Assembly (NCBI RefSeq): GCF_010645065.1 | Contig: NZ_JAADZW010000011.1 | Span: 1 to 64,000, forward strand | Length of the DNA: 64,000 bases | Direction: 5' to 3' | DNA from: Flavobacterium fluviatile | Lineage (GTDB): Bacteria > Bacteroidota > Bacteroidia > Flavobacteriales > Flavobacteriaceae | In this document: piece after piece, positions 1 to 7,650 of the stretch | Numbering within the stretch: the stretch's first letter is position 1 | How the letters are laid out: the number at the start of each line of letters is the position of its first letter | Position numbers and translations under genes: made by a program | The notes under the pieces: model-generated | Database searches by the model: none | What the model saw: the letters and a program-made list of their open reading frames with translations, nothing else | What the model was told of the DNA's origin: nothing

Positions 1-76
1 TTTTTGGGCTTTTTAAAAGAGCTCAAATATTTTTCAGAATAACTTTTCAACTTACACAGTTAGTGAGACACTACCT

Positions 77-160
77 AAAATAAAAGCATTCAGAAATCAA
101 TTTAGAGTAGTAAGGAATATAGACTTCTTCTTATTCAGATTATCTAATCTTTTTGCTTAA
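77..160 (+). pseudogene. Transposase C-terminal remnant (copy 1)
   Basis: This stretch reads as 27 codons ending in a stop, with the pattern KIKAFRNQFR...FFLFRLSNLFA. The same tail recurs 110 bp downstream in a better-preserved form. It resembles the C-terminus of Bacteroidota DDE transposases (ISL3/ISAon1-like by memory of the tail, family uncertain). The frame is not preserved upstream of position 77, so only the end survives. Confidence 0.55.
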
Positions 161-185
161 TCCCCAACTTTTGCACCTGATCCCT

Positions 186-296
186 AATGCTGCAGCAGAA
201 TCTTTCAATGCAAAAATAAAAGCTTTTAGATCCCAATTAAGAGGTGTTAGAAATGTAGAATTCTTCCTTTTTAGGCTAACTAATATTTATGCTTAA
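186..296 (+). pseudogene. Transposase C-terminal remnant (copy 2)
   Basis: Thirty-six codons and a stop read NAAAESFNAKIKAFRSQLRG and continue to LTNIYA. The NAAAESFNAKIKAFR motif is typical of the end of Bacteroidota DDE transposases. Both remnants are followed by similar C-rich sequence ending in GATCCC(C), at about 160-183 and 303-331, as expected if two related IS 3' ends are stacked here. No catalytic part is present, so the element is dead. Between this and the terminator (297-375) I see nothing else. Confidence 0.6.
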
Positions 297-375
297 TTTT
301 TCAATCCCACAGGTTTTCGTATTGATCCCCATTTTTCAGAACAGGTACACCGATAGGTACAGTTTATCGTAAAAG

Positions 376-420
376 CAAAAAAACCTTTAAATCGTGAGAT
401 CTAAAGGTTTTTGTTTTTTG
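376..420. terminator. Bidirectional intrinsic terminator
   Basis: A 13-bp stem with one mismatch (381-393 pairing with 398-410) has A-runs on the left and T-runs on the right, so it could act in both directions. In the minus direction it lies just after the tRNA-Ser 3' fragment at 446-467, where a native tRNA terminator would be expected. Confidence 0.7.
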
Positions 421-445
421 AAGATTTCTTTCGAAATATCATCAA

Positions 446-467
446 GCGGAGAAAGAGGGATTCGAAC
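446..467 (-). other. Detached 3' end of a tRNA-Ser gene (probable attachment-site remnant)
   Basis: On the minus strand this reads T-loop TTCGAAT, T-stem 3' strand CCCTC, acceptor 3' strand TTTCTCC, then a G discriminator. G73 with a CUCC-type acceptor is the tRNA-Ser pattern. The bases preceding the T-loop are T-rich and do not pair with CCCTC, so this is not a complete tRNA; it breaks in the T-loop. That is what remains on one side after a tyrosine integrase inserts into the 3' end of a tRNA gene. A terminator follows at 376-420. Island origin is inference, because no integrase is visible. Confidence 0.6.
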
Positions 468-521
468 AAAAATTCTGCGTCCCGCTTTTATACTGCATTT
501 CTAATATTTTTTCTGTTTTGC

Positions 522-537
522 GCCACGATTCTGCCAC
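522..537. other. Possible integrase arm-like site, left copy
   Basis: GCCACGATTCTGCCAC occurs about 60 bp from the tRNA-Ser fragment. A 15/16 match, GCCACGATTGTGCCAC, occurs at 59453-59468. Both are near an A/T-rich TGCATTTTGAAAA-type stretch, in opposite order. The element contains the repeated half GCCAC, as arm sites of tyrosine recombinases can. From 538 to 784 I find no gene: the region is AT-rich and the open frame over 411-608 crosses the tRNA fragment and is not credible. Confidence 0.35.
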
Positions 538-818
538 GGACTTTTTATGCGTTTTTATGCATTTTGAAAAGTTCCGGAGCAAATTATCCGTTTAAATTTA
601 AGTTGTAATTCTTAATTGATTCTAATACAAAAGTAAACCTTTTTATTACAAACTGCGACAAATATTTTATTACCTTTTAAGTAATTTAAATAGAATTGAA
701 TTATATTGGCTTTTTGTGTCACAAAGAAGATTCATTTCAGTTCAAGTAGATAATTCGTTTTTCTTAATTTTCATTGAGGCCACCTTAACTTTTTGTCGCA
801 GAAATAGTATCAAGTCCA

Positions 819-1117
819 GTATAGGTTTTTCCAGATTTGTCTACACCTACCACCACGCTACCACCAGGCTCACCATCTAAATGGAACTGAATATTTTTGG
901 AATCTTTCCACCATACTCCAAACGTATGGTAATCTTCATTCCATTTTACATCTTTCAACGGATTTACGTCTAGTAAACCACTTTGATTGAAGTTTCCATA
1001 ATTTCTAATTTCTCCTGGCGTTTTTCCCGAATCAGCATGAAAATATTGTGGATTCATTTGGGTGGGAAAATTGGGTTGACAACCGCATGATGGTTTTGAA
1101 TTATTCTCAATAATGTC
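819..1117 (-). pseudogene. GH16 internal fragment, partial duplication of the adjacent gene
   Basis: These 299 bp repeat 1342-1640, an internal part of the GH16 gene immediately upstream (about residues 277-376), at an offset of 523 bp. I count three base differences, and all three change an amino acid (Ser/Pro, Tyr/His, Ala/Gly). The fragment begins inside the catalytic EIDIIE motif, so it lacks the first catalytic glutamate, and it carries no signal peptide or barrel ends. An ATG-started frame spanning 785-1195 reads through it but is an accident of the 64-bp junction. Non-functional. Confidence 0.85.
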
Positions 1118-1181
1118 TGTTAGATAAATTAGGCAATATGGTTGACTTTCTTTTGACAAGAAAAAGACAAAGAATGAGCGC

Positions 1182-2468
1182 TCAGTCTTTTTCAAGTTTC
1201 CAAGTTCTAACCCAATCCACTTTCATGGTATTGATACTATTATCATTCAGATCTGATTTTGAAGCTAATCCGCCTAACCACGTTTCATCAGCCGTCCATA
1301 AATCAAAAATGATTTCTAAATCTCTAGTAAACTCGCGATCGGTATAGGTTTTTCCAGATTTGTCTACACCTACCACCACGCTACCAGCAGGCTCACCATC
1401 TAAATAGAACTGAATATTTTTGGAATCTTTCCACCATACTCCAAACGTATGGTAATCTTCATTCCATTTTACATCTTTCAACGGATTTACGTCTAGTAAA
1501 CCACTTTGATTGAAGTTTCCATAATTTCTAATTTCTCCTGGCGTTTTTCCCGAATCAGCATGAAAATATTGTGAATTCATTTGGGTGGGAAAATTGGGTT
1601 GACAACCGCATGATGGTTTTGAATTATTCTCAATAATGTCGATTTCATTCCTATTATAAGAGTCTCCATTGTTTAACCAATAGGTATTATATGCAGAAAT
1701 ATGAGCCGATTTTATTCTTGCTTCAGTATACATTGGATAGCTAATTTTAGTTCTTGAATGTATTCTAGCAGTTTGAAACCATCTTCCATCAGGATTACTC
1801 TCGTTTAAAGTTGCTTTTATCCATAAATTACCATCAGTAACACCAGAGTTGCTATTTGATGTTGACATGAAAACGGGTATACCGTAATTCCATGTAGATT
1901 TATACCATTTTGTAGCATCCCAAGCTGTAAATTCATCAGACATGTCTTCCTGCTTCACCCATTTCATGTCAGATGGAGTTGTATTTGTAATTGAAACAAA
2001 TGAAGGATAATTTGGATCTATGTTTTTGAAATCTTCTGCAGTGGGGCCTTTAATTAGGGTATTAATCGTTATGTTTACTTTTGCAGTTGCTTTGTCTCCA
2101 TTTTTATCTGTTAAGGTATACGAAAAACTATCGGAGCCGTAAAAATTTATTTTTGGAACATATTCAAAAATACCGTCTTTAACTTCTATTACAGTACCGT
2201 TGCTAGCAGTAGATAATAGGCTATAATCATCTCCTTTACCTCCATCTTGACCGATATTATCATTTAAAGAAACATTTACCTGATTGGAAGTTCCAGTGCT
2301 GCTGTTTTCATCAACAACAAGGACATCGTCTTGAGCTGTAGGTTTGGAGTAATCAGGAATAATGTCTGACTCAGAACTATTGCTGCTACAACTACATAGA
2401 TACACTAGAGATGTTATAGCTATAAGTAAAAATTTTGTTTTTTCTGTAAGGGCGTGTTTAAAAATCAT
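1182..2468 (-). CDS. GH16 family lipoprotein, probable beta-agarase/porphyranase
   Basis: This 428-residue protein is predicted to hydrolyse beta-1,4 linkages of agar-type galactan at the cell surface. A lipoprotein signal peptide ends at the lipobox cysteine (about C27). Residues 43-140 look like a cadherin-like/Big tandem domain (TAQDDVLVVDENS...GSDSFSYTLTD). Residues 170-428 form a GH16 jelly roll with the catalytic signature EIDIIE at 275-280 (E275 nucleophile, D277, E280 acid/base by family pattern). It lies at the 3' end of the susC-led minus-strand series, 269 bp after the previous gene. Substrate choice among agarose, porphyran and hybrids cannot be read from sequence. Part of the catalytic domain is duplicated downstream at 819-1117. 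Confidence 0.85.
   Translation of the reverse strand: MIFKHALTEKTKFLLIAITSLVYLCSCSSNSSESDIIPDYSKPTAQDDVLVVDENSSTGTSNQVNVSLNDNIGQDGGKGDDYSLLSTASNGTVIEVKDGIFEYVPKINFYGSDSFSYTLTDKNGDKATAKVNITINTLIKGPTAEDFKNIDPNYPSFVSITNTTPSDMKWVKQEDMSDEFTAWDATKWYKSTWNYGIPVFMSTSNSNSGVTDGNLWIKATLNESNPDGRWFQTARIHSRTKISYPMYTEARIKSAHISAYNTYWLNNGDSYNRNEIDIIENNSKPSCGCQPNFPTQMNSQYFHADSGKTPGEIRNYGNFNQSGLLDVNPLKDVKWNEDYHTFGVWWKDSKNIQFYLDGEPAGSVVVGVDKSGKTYTDREFTRDLEIIFDLWTADETWLGGLASKSDLNDNSINTMKVDWVRTWKLEKD
1342..1640. repeat. 299-bp direct repeat, parental copy inside the GH16 gene
   Basis: Source copy of the duplicated segment at 819-1117. The right boundary falls within the codons of the catalytic motif and the left boundary at codon 376. 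The two copies are separated by 224 bp that contain the true 3' end of the gene plus 64 bp of non-repeated sequence. Confidence 0.85.
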
Positions 2469-2737
2469 TTTATTTAATTTAACTAATTAATCCTAAAAGG
2501 ATATTTTTTTATTGTTGAAAATATAAGAATTTCGCTTCGTATTTTAGGATTATTATATTTATAGTTTAGTAGTACAAAATTGGTTTTGTTAATTTTAAGC
2601 ACTTTTTGACAAATGAATGAAGTGCTATTTTTTAAGTAGTTTAGAATTTCGCTATTTTATTTTAAAACCAAATTGTCTTTAACCTCTTAGTTCTAATTAC
2701 CGAATCAGAGATATGTGGTTAAAGACCAATTTAGAAA

Positions 2738-3475
2738 TTATTCTTTTATTAATTTTCCAGAACCTGCATCTGTAGCGATGATATAGGTTCCTTTAGATAA
2801 ATCCGATACATTTAATGAACTAGTTGCTGCTGTTTCTTTTACTAGGGCACCTGACATACTTAAGACTTTATAAGTTTTAGTTTCTAAGTCAGCATTAAAA
2901 GTAACTACTTCAGTAGCTGGATTTGGGTAAAAAGCGACAGTGTTTCTGTTTGTTTTTTTTGTACTTAAAGTTTCCGTTACACCTACTACGTAATTTACAT
3001 AATTTTGATCGGTTGAAGGATTAGATCCAACAATTTGCAGAATATAATTATATCCTTGTACATAGCCAGGAGTTTCAGCTATAGGTAATGTGCCAGTAGG
3101 TAAACTGATAACAACAGTTGCGGCTCCATTGGTAAAGTCTGCTGCGGATAAAGTTTTTAAAACAGTTAAATTATCTGAACCCCAACCCAATGGTGCTATT
3201 CCGAAACCAGATCTAGAGAAATTTATATATATAGTATTACCAACTGAAGGATTAGTAGCGTCAAAATTAGTAATTTCAATAGTTATTGTTTTGGCAGTTG
3301 TATTATCAAAAGTATAGTTAGGAATTCCGCCCCAGGGATAACCAGCAAAGCTACCTGGCTTAGAAACATAGGTATTGCCTCCGTTCATTGTTGTAGAATA
3401 ATAAACTTGTGCAGTCAAATTTGTAGTGCTTATACTTAAGCCAAACATAATTAATAATAATGTAATTTTTTTCAT
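2738..3475 (-). CDS. T9SS-secreted protein of unknown function
   Basis: I do not recognise the N-terminal domain. The 245-residue protein has a clear signal peptide (MKKITLLLIMFGLSISTTNL, cleaved after TAQ). A beta-rich, aromatic- and Gly-rich region covers about 24-165. A type A T9SS sorting domain covers about 180-245, starting FYPNPATEVV and ending in the basic tail GSGKLIKE. It should therefore be exported through the outer membrane and attached or released. It sits between the GH86 enzyme and the GH16 lipoprotein, so a galactan-binding or accessory enzymatic role is plausible but inferred. No GH-type acidic motif is evident. Weak half-sites resembling the PUL operator lie upstream around 3582-3615. 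Confidence 0.75.
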   Translation of the reverse strand: MKKITLLLIMFGLSISTTNLTAQVYYSTTMNGGNTYVSKPGSFAGYPWGGIPNYTFDNTTAKTITIEITNFDATNPSVGNTIYINFSRSGFGIAPLGWGSDNLTVLKTLSAADFTNGAATVVISLPTGTLPIAETPGYVQGYNYILQIVGSNPSTDQNYVNYVVGVTETLSTKKTNRNTVAFYPNPATEVVTFNADLETKTYKVLSMSGALVKETAATSSLNVSDLSKGTYIIATDAGSGKLIKE

Positions 3476-3751
3476 GGTTTTTTTGTTTTAGTTGTTAATA
3501 TTTTGAGAAAAGCATGGCGTATATGCTTTTATTCTTTAGTAAGATTATTGTTTAAATTTTCTTTTAAGTAAATTTGTTACTCGACAAAAACTAGACTATA
3601 ATGAAAGTAAACTACTATTTATATAAACATTTCCCATGAATTATAAGTTTTTTTATTATACTCGTTAAACGCTTGAAAAAATCATGCAAATAGTTCTTAG
3701 TTAAGGGGAAGGGGATAACTAAATGGTTCTGGACAGAAAGTATTGAGTGTT

Positions 3752-5932
3752 TTACTTTTTAATAAACTTTGCTGCCCCTATTTTCTTGTTTTCTTTTAAA
3801 AAAACGATATAATAAATCCCTTCTGAAAGTGAACTCACATTAATTCTAGCACTACTAAGGATTTCTTTTTTTACTAATTTCCCAGCACCATCATATATCA
3901 TTGCAGTCGAGTTTGATTCGTTTGCATACGTATTTTTGATTGTTAGGGTGTCAATAACTGGATTAGGATAAATTGTTATTGTATTGTCGTTTTCGAAAGT
4001 TTTTGGATCTACTGATAACAGATTAGTACTAAAATTATATACTTGTAATGCTACTGAACTCACATGACCACCTGTGTCAGGTAATTGTACTGCTATTTGA
4101 TTATTTGCAGTAACAAGATTATAAGGCACTGGAATTTCTAGAACGCCAAAAAATCGATCTCTTTCTGCTTGGTCATAACCGCGGAAGTTAGTTGGCACAG
4201 GGATAATAGTATTGTTCACTTTGACAATCGGACTTAAAGATTGTCCATGATCTCTTCCTAAACCAATTCTTAATACGGCATCTCCATAAGTGCTTTTCTG
4301 AACGCCATTTACACTAAAATTAATAGGCTGATTTGCGCTAATAGGTTGCAAATAGGTCGTTGCAAAATATTTAGTTTCGTCGCAAGTTTCATTAATTGTT
4401 ATGGCATTGGCAAAGGTATACTCTAAAATAATAGTTGATTCGGCACCCAGTGTAACTGATGTTAGTGGTGATGGCACAGTACTTTCTTCTAGTGTAGCGA
4501 AGTTATTTATAAGAGTTAATTGTTTTTTGTTAATGCTTGTAATGGCAGTATTGTTGATGTTAAAAAGGTTTAAGTTTACTTTAGTTGCTTGGAAGTTTAA
4601 ATTGTTTAGAATCACATAAGCCTTATTACCATCGATATAGGTATTGGTTAAAACATCTAAATTATCCGTCTTACTATATACTCGTGTACCTTTAACATTT
4701 TTCCATAATTGATAAAATTTTACCAAGTCCGTATAAACCCATTGTCCGGTATAACTCGCTGGTTCATTTGCTTTTCGCATCAAACGATGAGAATATGGAA
4801 CTCCATTATACATTCCCCATTCCGCTTTGGTAACTACAAATGGAATAGCAAAATCAATAGTATTGGGTCTTTCAAGAAAAGCCATTAATTGGGAATTCAT
4901 GGCTTTTAAAATCAACCAATCTCTATAAGAACTCCATTGACTGTTATTGTAATCATGAGTTTGAGCTCCGTATTCTGAGATTACATAGGGTTTAGTAACA
5001 CCAAATTTCATTACGCTATACTGGTCCATCATATCAAAAGTAGCCTCAATATTGCTCCCGGAACGCAATTGTTTTTTTCCGTTATTGATCGATGAAAAAT
5101 CATAAAGGTGTAAAGACCAAAAATCCATTTTGCTTCCGGCAACGTCCATAAATAATTTATCGCGATTGTTCCAACGCTGAAAATTTCCTACTTCAAATTC
5201 AGGAAAAGCATTGGTGTAACCCCCGATTTTAGCGTTTGGGACCTGTACTCTAATGGCATCAGCAACACCATTATGAAAGTCGGCTATATCTTTTATCGAT
5301 TTAGTGTATTCTTTTAATCCTCCTAAAAGGTCATAATCAGGTTCGTTTATTACTTCAACATATGTAGGTTTCTTTTGGCCTGTAGTACCATCACCACTAA
5401 ATGCGTTGATGTAACGCCCCATATATTCACCCGTTGCAGTGGCATTGGCTAAATACCAGCCAGAATTAGTGGGTTGATGATCTGTTCCAGTCCAAAACGG
5501 ATGCAATTGAGCACATAAAACTAAACTCTTTCTATTTTCGTATTGATGAAGGTTGGTTTTTTGGGCATATTGACTTTTACTGTAATTTCCTAGAGAAGTG
5601 ATTTGAGTAGGATTCGCAAAACCAGGTCTGGCAGGATCTTGATTTAATTGATTTTTTAATACATAAGTAATTCCTCCTGTATCTCTTCCTAGGTACACAT
5701 CTAGGCCATTTAAAAATTCATTTCTTAAATCGGGCGAAACATTATCGCCATCCCATTCAGTTTCTGTTTGATTGGCATGCGTTGTTATGAATTTTGAACG
5801 ATCAAAAGTAGAGATGCCTCCTACGGAATGTTTCACGTTAAGTTTTAGATTTACATTTACTTGCGCATAAGTAGGAAAGGCACACGCTAGTAGTATGGCG
5901 TAACGAAACACTATTCGTTTGTTTCTTTTCAT
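3752..5932 (-). CDS. GH86 beta-agarase/beta-porphyranase with T9SS sorting domain
   Basis: This 726-residue endo-acting enzyme is predicted to cut agarose or porphyran outside the cell. A signal peptide (cleaved after TYAQ) precedes a TIM-barrel domain containing PTYVEVINEPDYD, with E197 as likely acid/base, and PYVISEYGAQTHDY, with E320 as likely nucleophile, the clan GH-A arrangement known for GH86. Beta-sandwich domains follow (about 430-640). A T9SS sorting domain (ITIYPNPVIDTL to AAKFIKK) ends the protein. It follows the surface glycan-binding lipoprotein gene by 118 bp and is probably co-transcribed with susCD. Porphyranase versus agarase specificity is not decidable from sequence reading; the P450 and sulfatase elsewhere in the locus favour a porphyran-like substrate. 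Confidence 0.85.
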   Translation of the reverse strand: MKRNKRIVFRYAILLACAFPTYAQVNVNLKLNVKHSVGGISTFDRSKFITTHANQTETEWDGDNVSPDLRNEFLNGLDVYLGRDTGGITYVLKNQLNQDPARPGFANPTQITSLGNYSKSQYAQKTNLHQYENRKSLVLCAQLHPFWTGTDHQPTNSGWYLANATATGEYMGRYINAFSGDGTTGQKKPTYVEVINEPDYDLLGGLKEYTKSIKDIADFHNGVADAIRVQVPNAKIGGYTNAFPEFEVGNFQRWNNRDKLFMDVAGSKMDFWSLHLYDFSSINNGKKQLRSGSNIEATFDMMDQYSVMKFGVTKPYVISEYGAQTHDYNNSQWSSYRDWLILKAMNSQLMAFLERPNTIDFAIPFVVTKAEWGMYNGVPYSHRLMRKANEPASYTGQWVYTDLVKFYQLWKNVKGTRVYSKTDNLDVLTNTYIDGNKAYVILNNLNFQATKVNLNLFNINNTAITSINKKQLTLINNFATLEESTVPSPLTSVTLGAESTIILEYTFANAITINETCDETKYFATTYLQPISANQPINFSVNGVQKSTYGDAVLRIGLGRDHGQSLSPIVKVNNTIIPVPTNFRGYDQAERDRFFGVLEIPVPYNLVTANNQIAVQLPDTGGHVSSVALQVYNFSTNLLSVDPKTFENDNTITIYPNPVIDTLTIKNTYANESNSTAMIYDGAGKLVKKEILSSARINVSSLSEGIYYIVFLKENKKIGAAKFIKK

Positions 5933-6050
5933 GGTATTTTGAGAGTATAAAAATAGCTTGTATTAGAAAGTCTGTTTGAAAGCAAGGGCAGTAAATAGGT
6001 AAATTATTTACTGCCCCTTGCACTTATTTGTTTAAAATTATCATTACTAG

Positions 6051-7631
6051 TTACGGTCTTAATTTAGCTTCACTAACAGTAATGTCATCGATATAGAATT
6101 TTAAAGCAGAGGAGTTACCTTGGTTGTCACTTCTAAGCATAAAACTATAATCAGCAGTTGTATTGATTTTTACTAGTGCAGAACTGTAAACCCATTTTCC
6201 AACTGCAAAATCTGCTGAGAATCCAGGGTTTGGACCTATTCCCCAGTCTGTATTTGGAGTAAAGTATAATCTTAAATCAGGAACAGAGGCTTTGTCACCT
6301 AAGCTTTCTACATAAACCCATGATCCCATAGAATAGGTTTTGCCAGCAGTAAGTCTAAAAGTTCCTTTATCGCCACCATGATTATAACCTAAAATCATAC
6401 CGCCACGAGCATCTATTTGAACGGACAAGCTTTTTTTGCCGCCATGTGCTTTTGTACTTGTAACCGCCGATGTAAATTTGTTCCACGGAGCTCCCCAGCC
6501 AAGATATACCCAGTCAGCACTAGTTGAAGTTTCAAAACCATAATCAAAAGTAGTTGAAGCTAAAATATTAACGGATTTGAAAGATACAGCAACATCTGTA
6601 AATGAACTAGCAAAAACAGCATCTGCAGTGGTTAACGATCCTTTTGTGTATGATACAGTAATAATATCGTCGTTGTACAAGGTTTGCCCAGCTAATTTTA
6701 AAAGAACAATATTACCTTCAGTTGGGCTTATTGTCGCACTAGAAATAGTTACAGGTAGCGTAGCACCAGATTTGTTTTTTAATGTAACAGAAAAATCAGA
6801 TGCTTTTAATGTTTCAGCATTCATTTCTCTACTGTAATTCAGAGCTATATTTCCTTGATCGTCTATTACTTGAGCGTCATCCATGGTAACTGGGTCAGTC
6901 GATGGAATTACGTTGATAAAATCTTTAAGCATTACTGTTGCTTCACCAAATGGGCGAGGGGTATTGGCTTTGATAGTAAATCCAAATGTTCCTAGTTTTT
7001 TATATCTTACATCTACTGTTTTAGTATCAGTTGTTGATGTCGCAGGATCTCCTCCGTCGATAGTCCAAAGATAGGCTTCTGGTTCCCCTTCAGTAATCAA
7101 AGTATATCTAATCGTTCTTCCTGCTAGTACTTCATTTTTTGCACCATTAACTACATTTAGTTCTGCTCCTAAAGTACCGTCTGTATTTAAATAATTTGCT
7201 TTAACAACAATGCTTATTGGAGCTAAAACGGTTACTACTATCGTAGTATCTAATACTTTGGCAACAGGATTTGTGCTTCCTGTAGTATAAGCTTCTCCTT
7301 TAAAAACTTGATGTAATTTTACTTCATGTTTTCCAACAACGTTAAATATAGCTTTAACATTCTGTTCCGTTGAAGTAACGTCATTGTCAGAATCTACAAT
7401 GTCAACAACGCCTTCTGGAAAAGTCCAAAGTCTTGACTCAACCCCCGCTGAAATATCTCCAAAGGTTTCGTGGCTACCTACCCTAATTTTATTTCCATAG
7501 TCCATTTGTGAACTAACAATAATTCTGCTGTTGGCCTCATTCAAATCGATAGAATCATAAATGTCACTACATGAATATAACCCTATTGCAACAAGAAATA
7601 GTGCAATTACTATTTTAAGTTTTGTTTTCAT
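6051..7631 (-). CDS. PKD- and CBM-like surface glycan-binding lipoprotein
   Basis: This 526-residue lipoprotein (lipobox ending at C21) occupies the position after SusD where PULs encode a SusE/F-like or other surface glycan-binding protein. Residues 30-125 and 130-245 are beta-rich, the second with a PKD-like pattern (EAYLWTIDGG...FTIKAN). Residues about 250-355 resemble a Big/SwmB-like domain (LNYSREMNAETLKASDF). The C-terminal 160 residues resemble a CBM4/9/22-type galactose-binding fold (FDYGFETS...WVYLGWG...FYIDDITVSE). It should bind galactan at the outer membrane and hand it to SusCD. Only 19 bp separate it from susD, supporting one operon. No catalytic motif is evident. Confidence 0.75.
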   Translation of the reverse strand: MKTKLKIVIALFLVAIGLYSCSDIYDSIDLNEANSRIIVSSQMDYGNKIRVGSHETFGDISAGVESRLWTFPEGVVDIVDSDNDVTSTEQNVKAIFNVVGKHEVKLHQVFKGEAYTTGSTNPVAKVLDTTIVVTVLAPISIVVKANYLNTDGTLGAELNVVNGAKNEVLAGRTIRYTLITEGEPEAYLWTIDGGDPATSTTDTKTVDVRYKKLGTFGFTIKANTPRPFGEATVMLKDFINVIPSTDPVTMDDAQVIDDQGNIALNYSREMNAETLKASDFSVTLKNKSGATLPVTISSATISPTEGNIVLLKLAGQTLYNDDIITVSYTKGSLTTADAVFASSFTDVAVSFKSVNILASTTFDYGFETSTSADWVYLGWGAPWNKFTSAVTSTKAHGGKKSLSVQIDARGGMILGYNHGGDKGTFRLTAGKTYSMGSWVYVESLGDKASVPDLRLYFTPNTDWGIGPNPGFSADFAVGKWVYSSALVKINTTADYSFMLRSDNQGNSSALKFYIDDITVSEAKLRP

Positions 7632-7650
7632 AATTTAAGTGGTATTGAAA

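Noticed and set aside
411-608. 65-codon open frame on the plus strand
   Set aside because: It crosses the terminator stem and the tRNA-Ser fragment and has a composition (Phe, Lys, Leu rich) expected of AT-rich noncoding DNA.
785-1195. 136-codon frame on the minus strand starting with ATG
   Set aside because: It is the duplicated GH16 fragment read through a random joint; it lacks the first catalytic Glu, a signal peptide and most of the fold.
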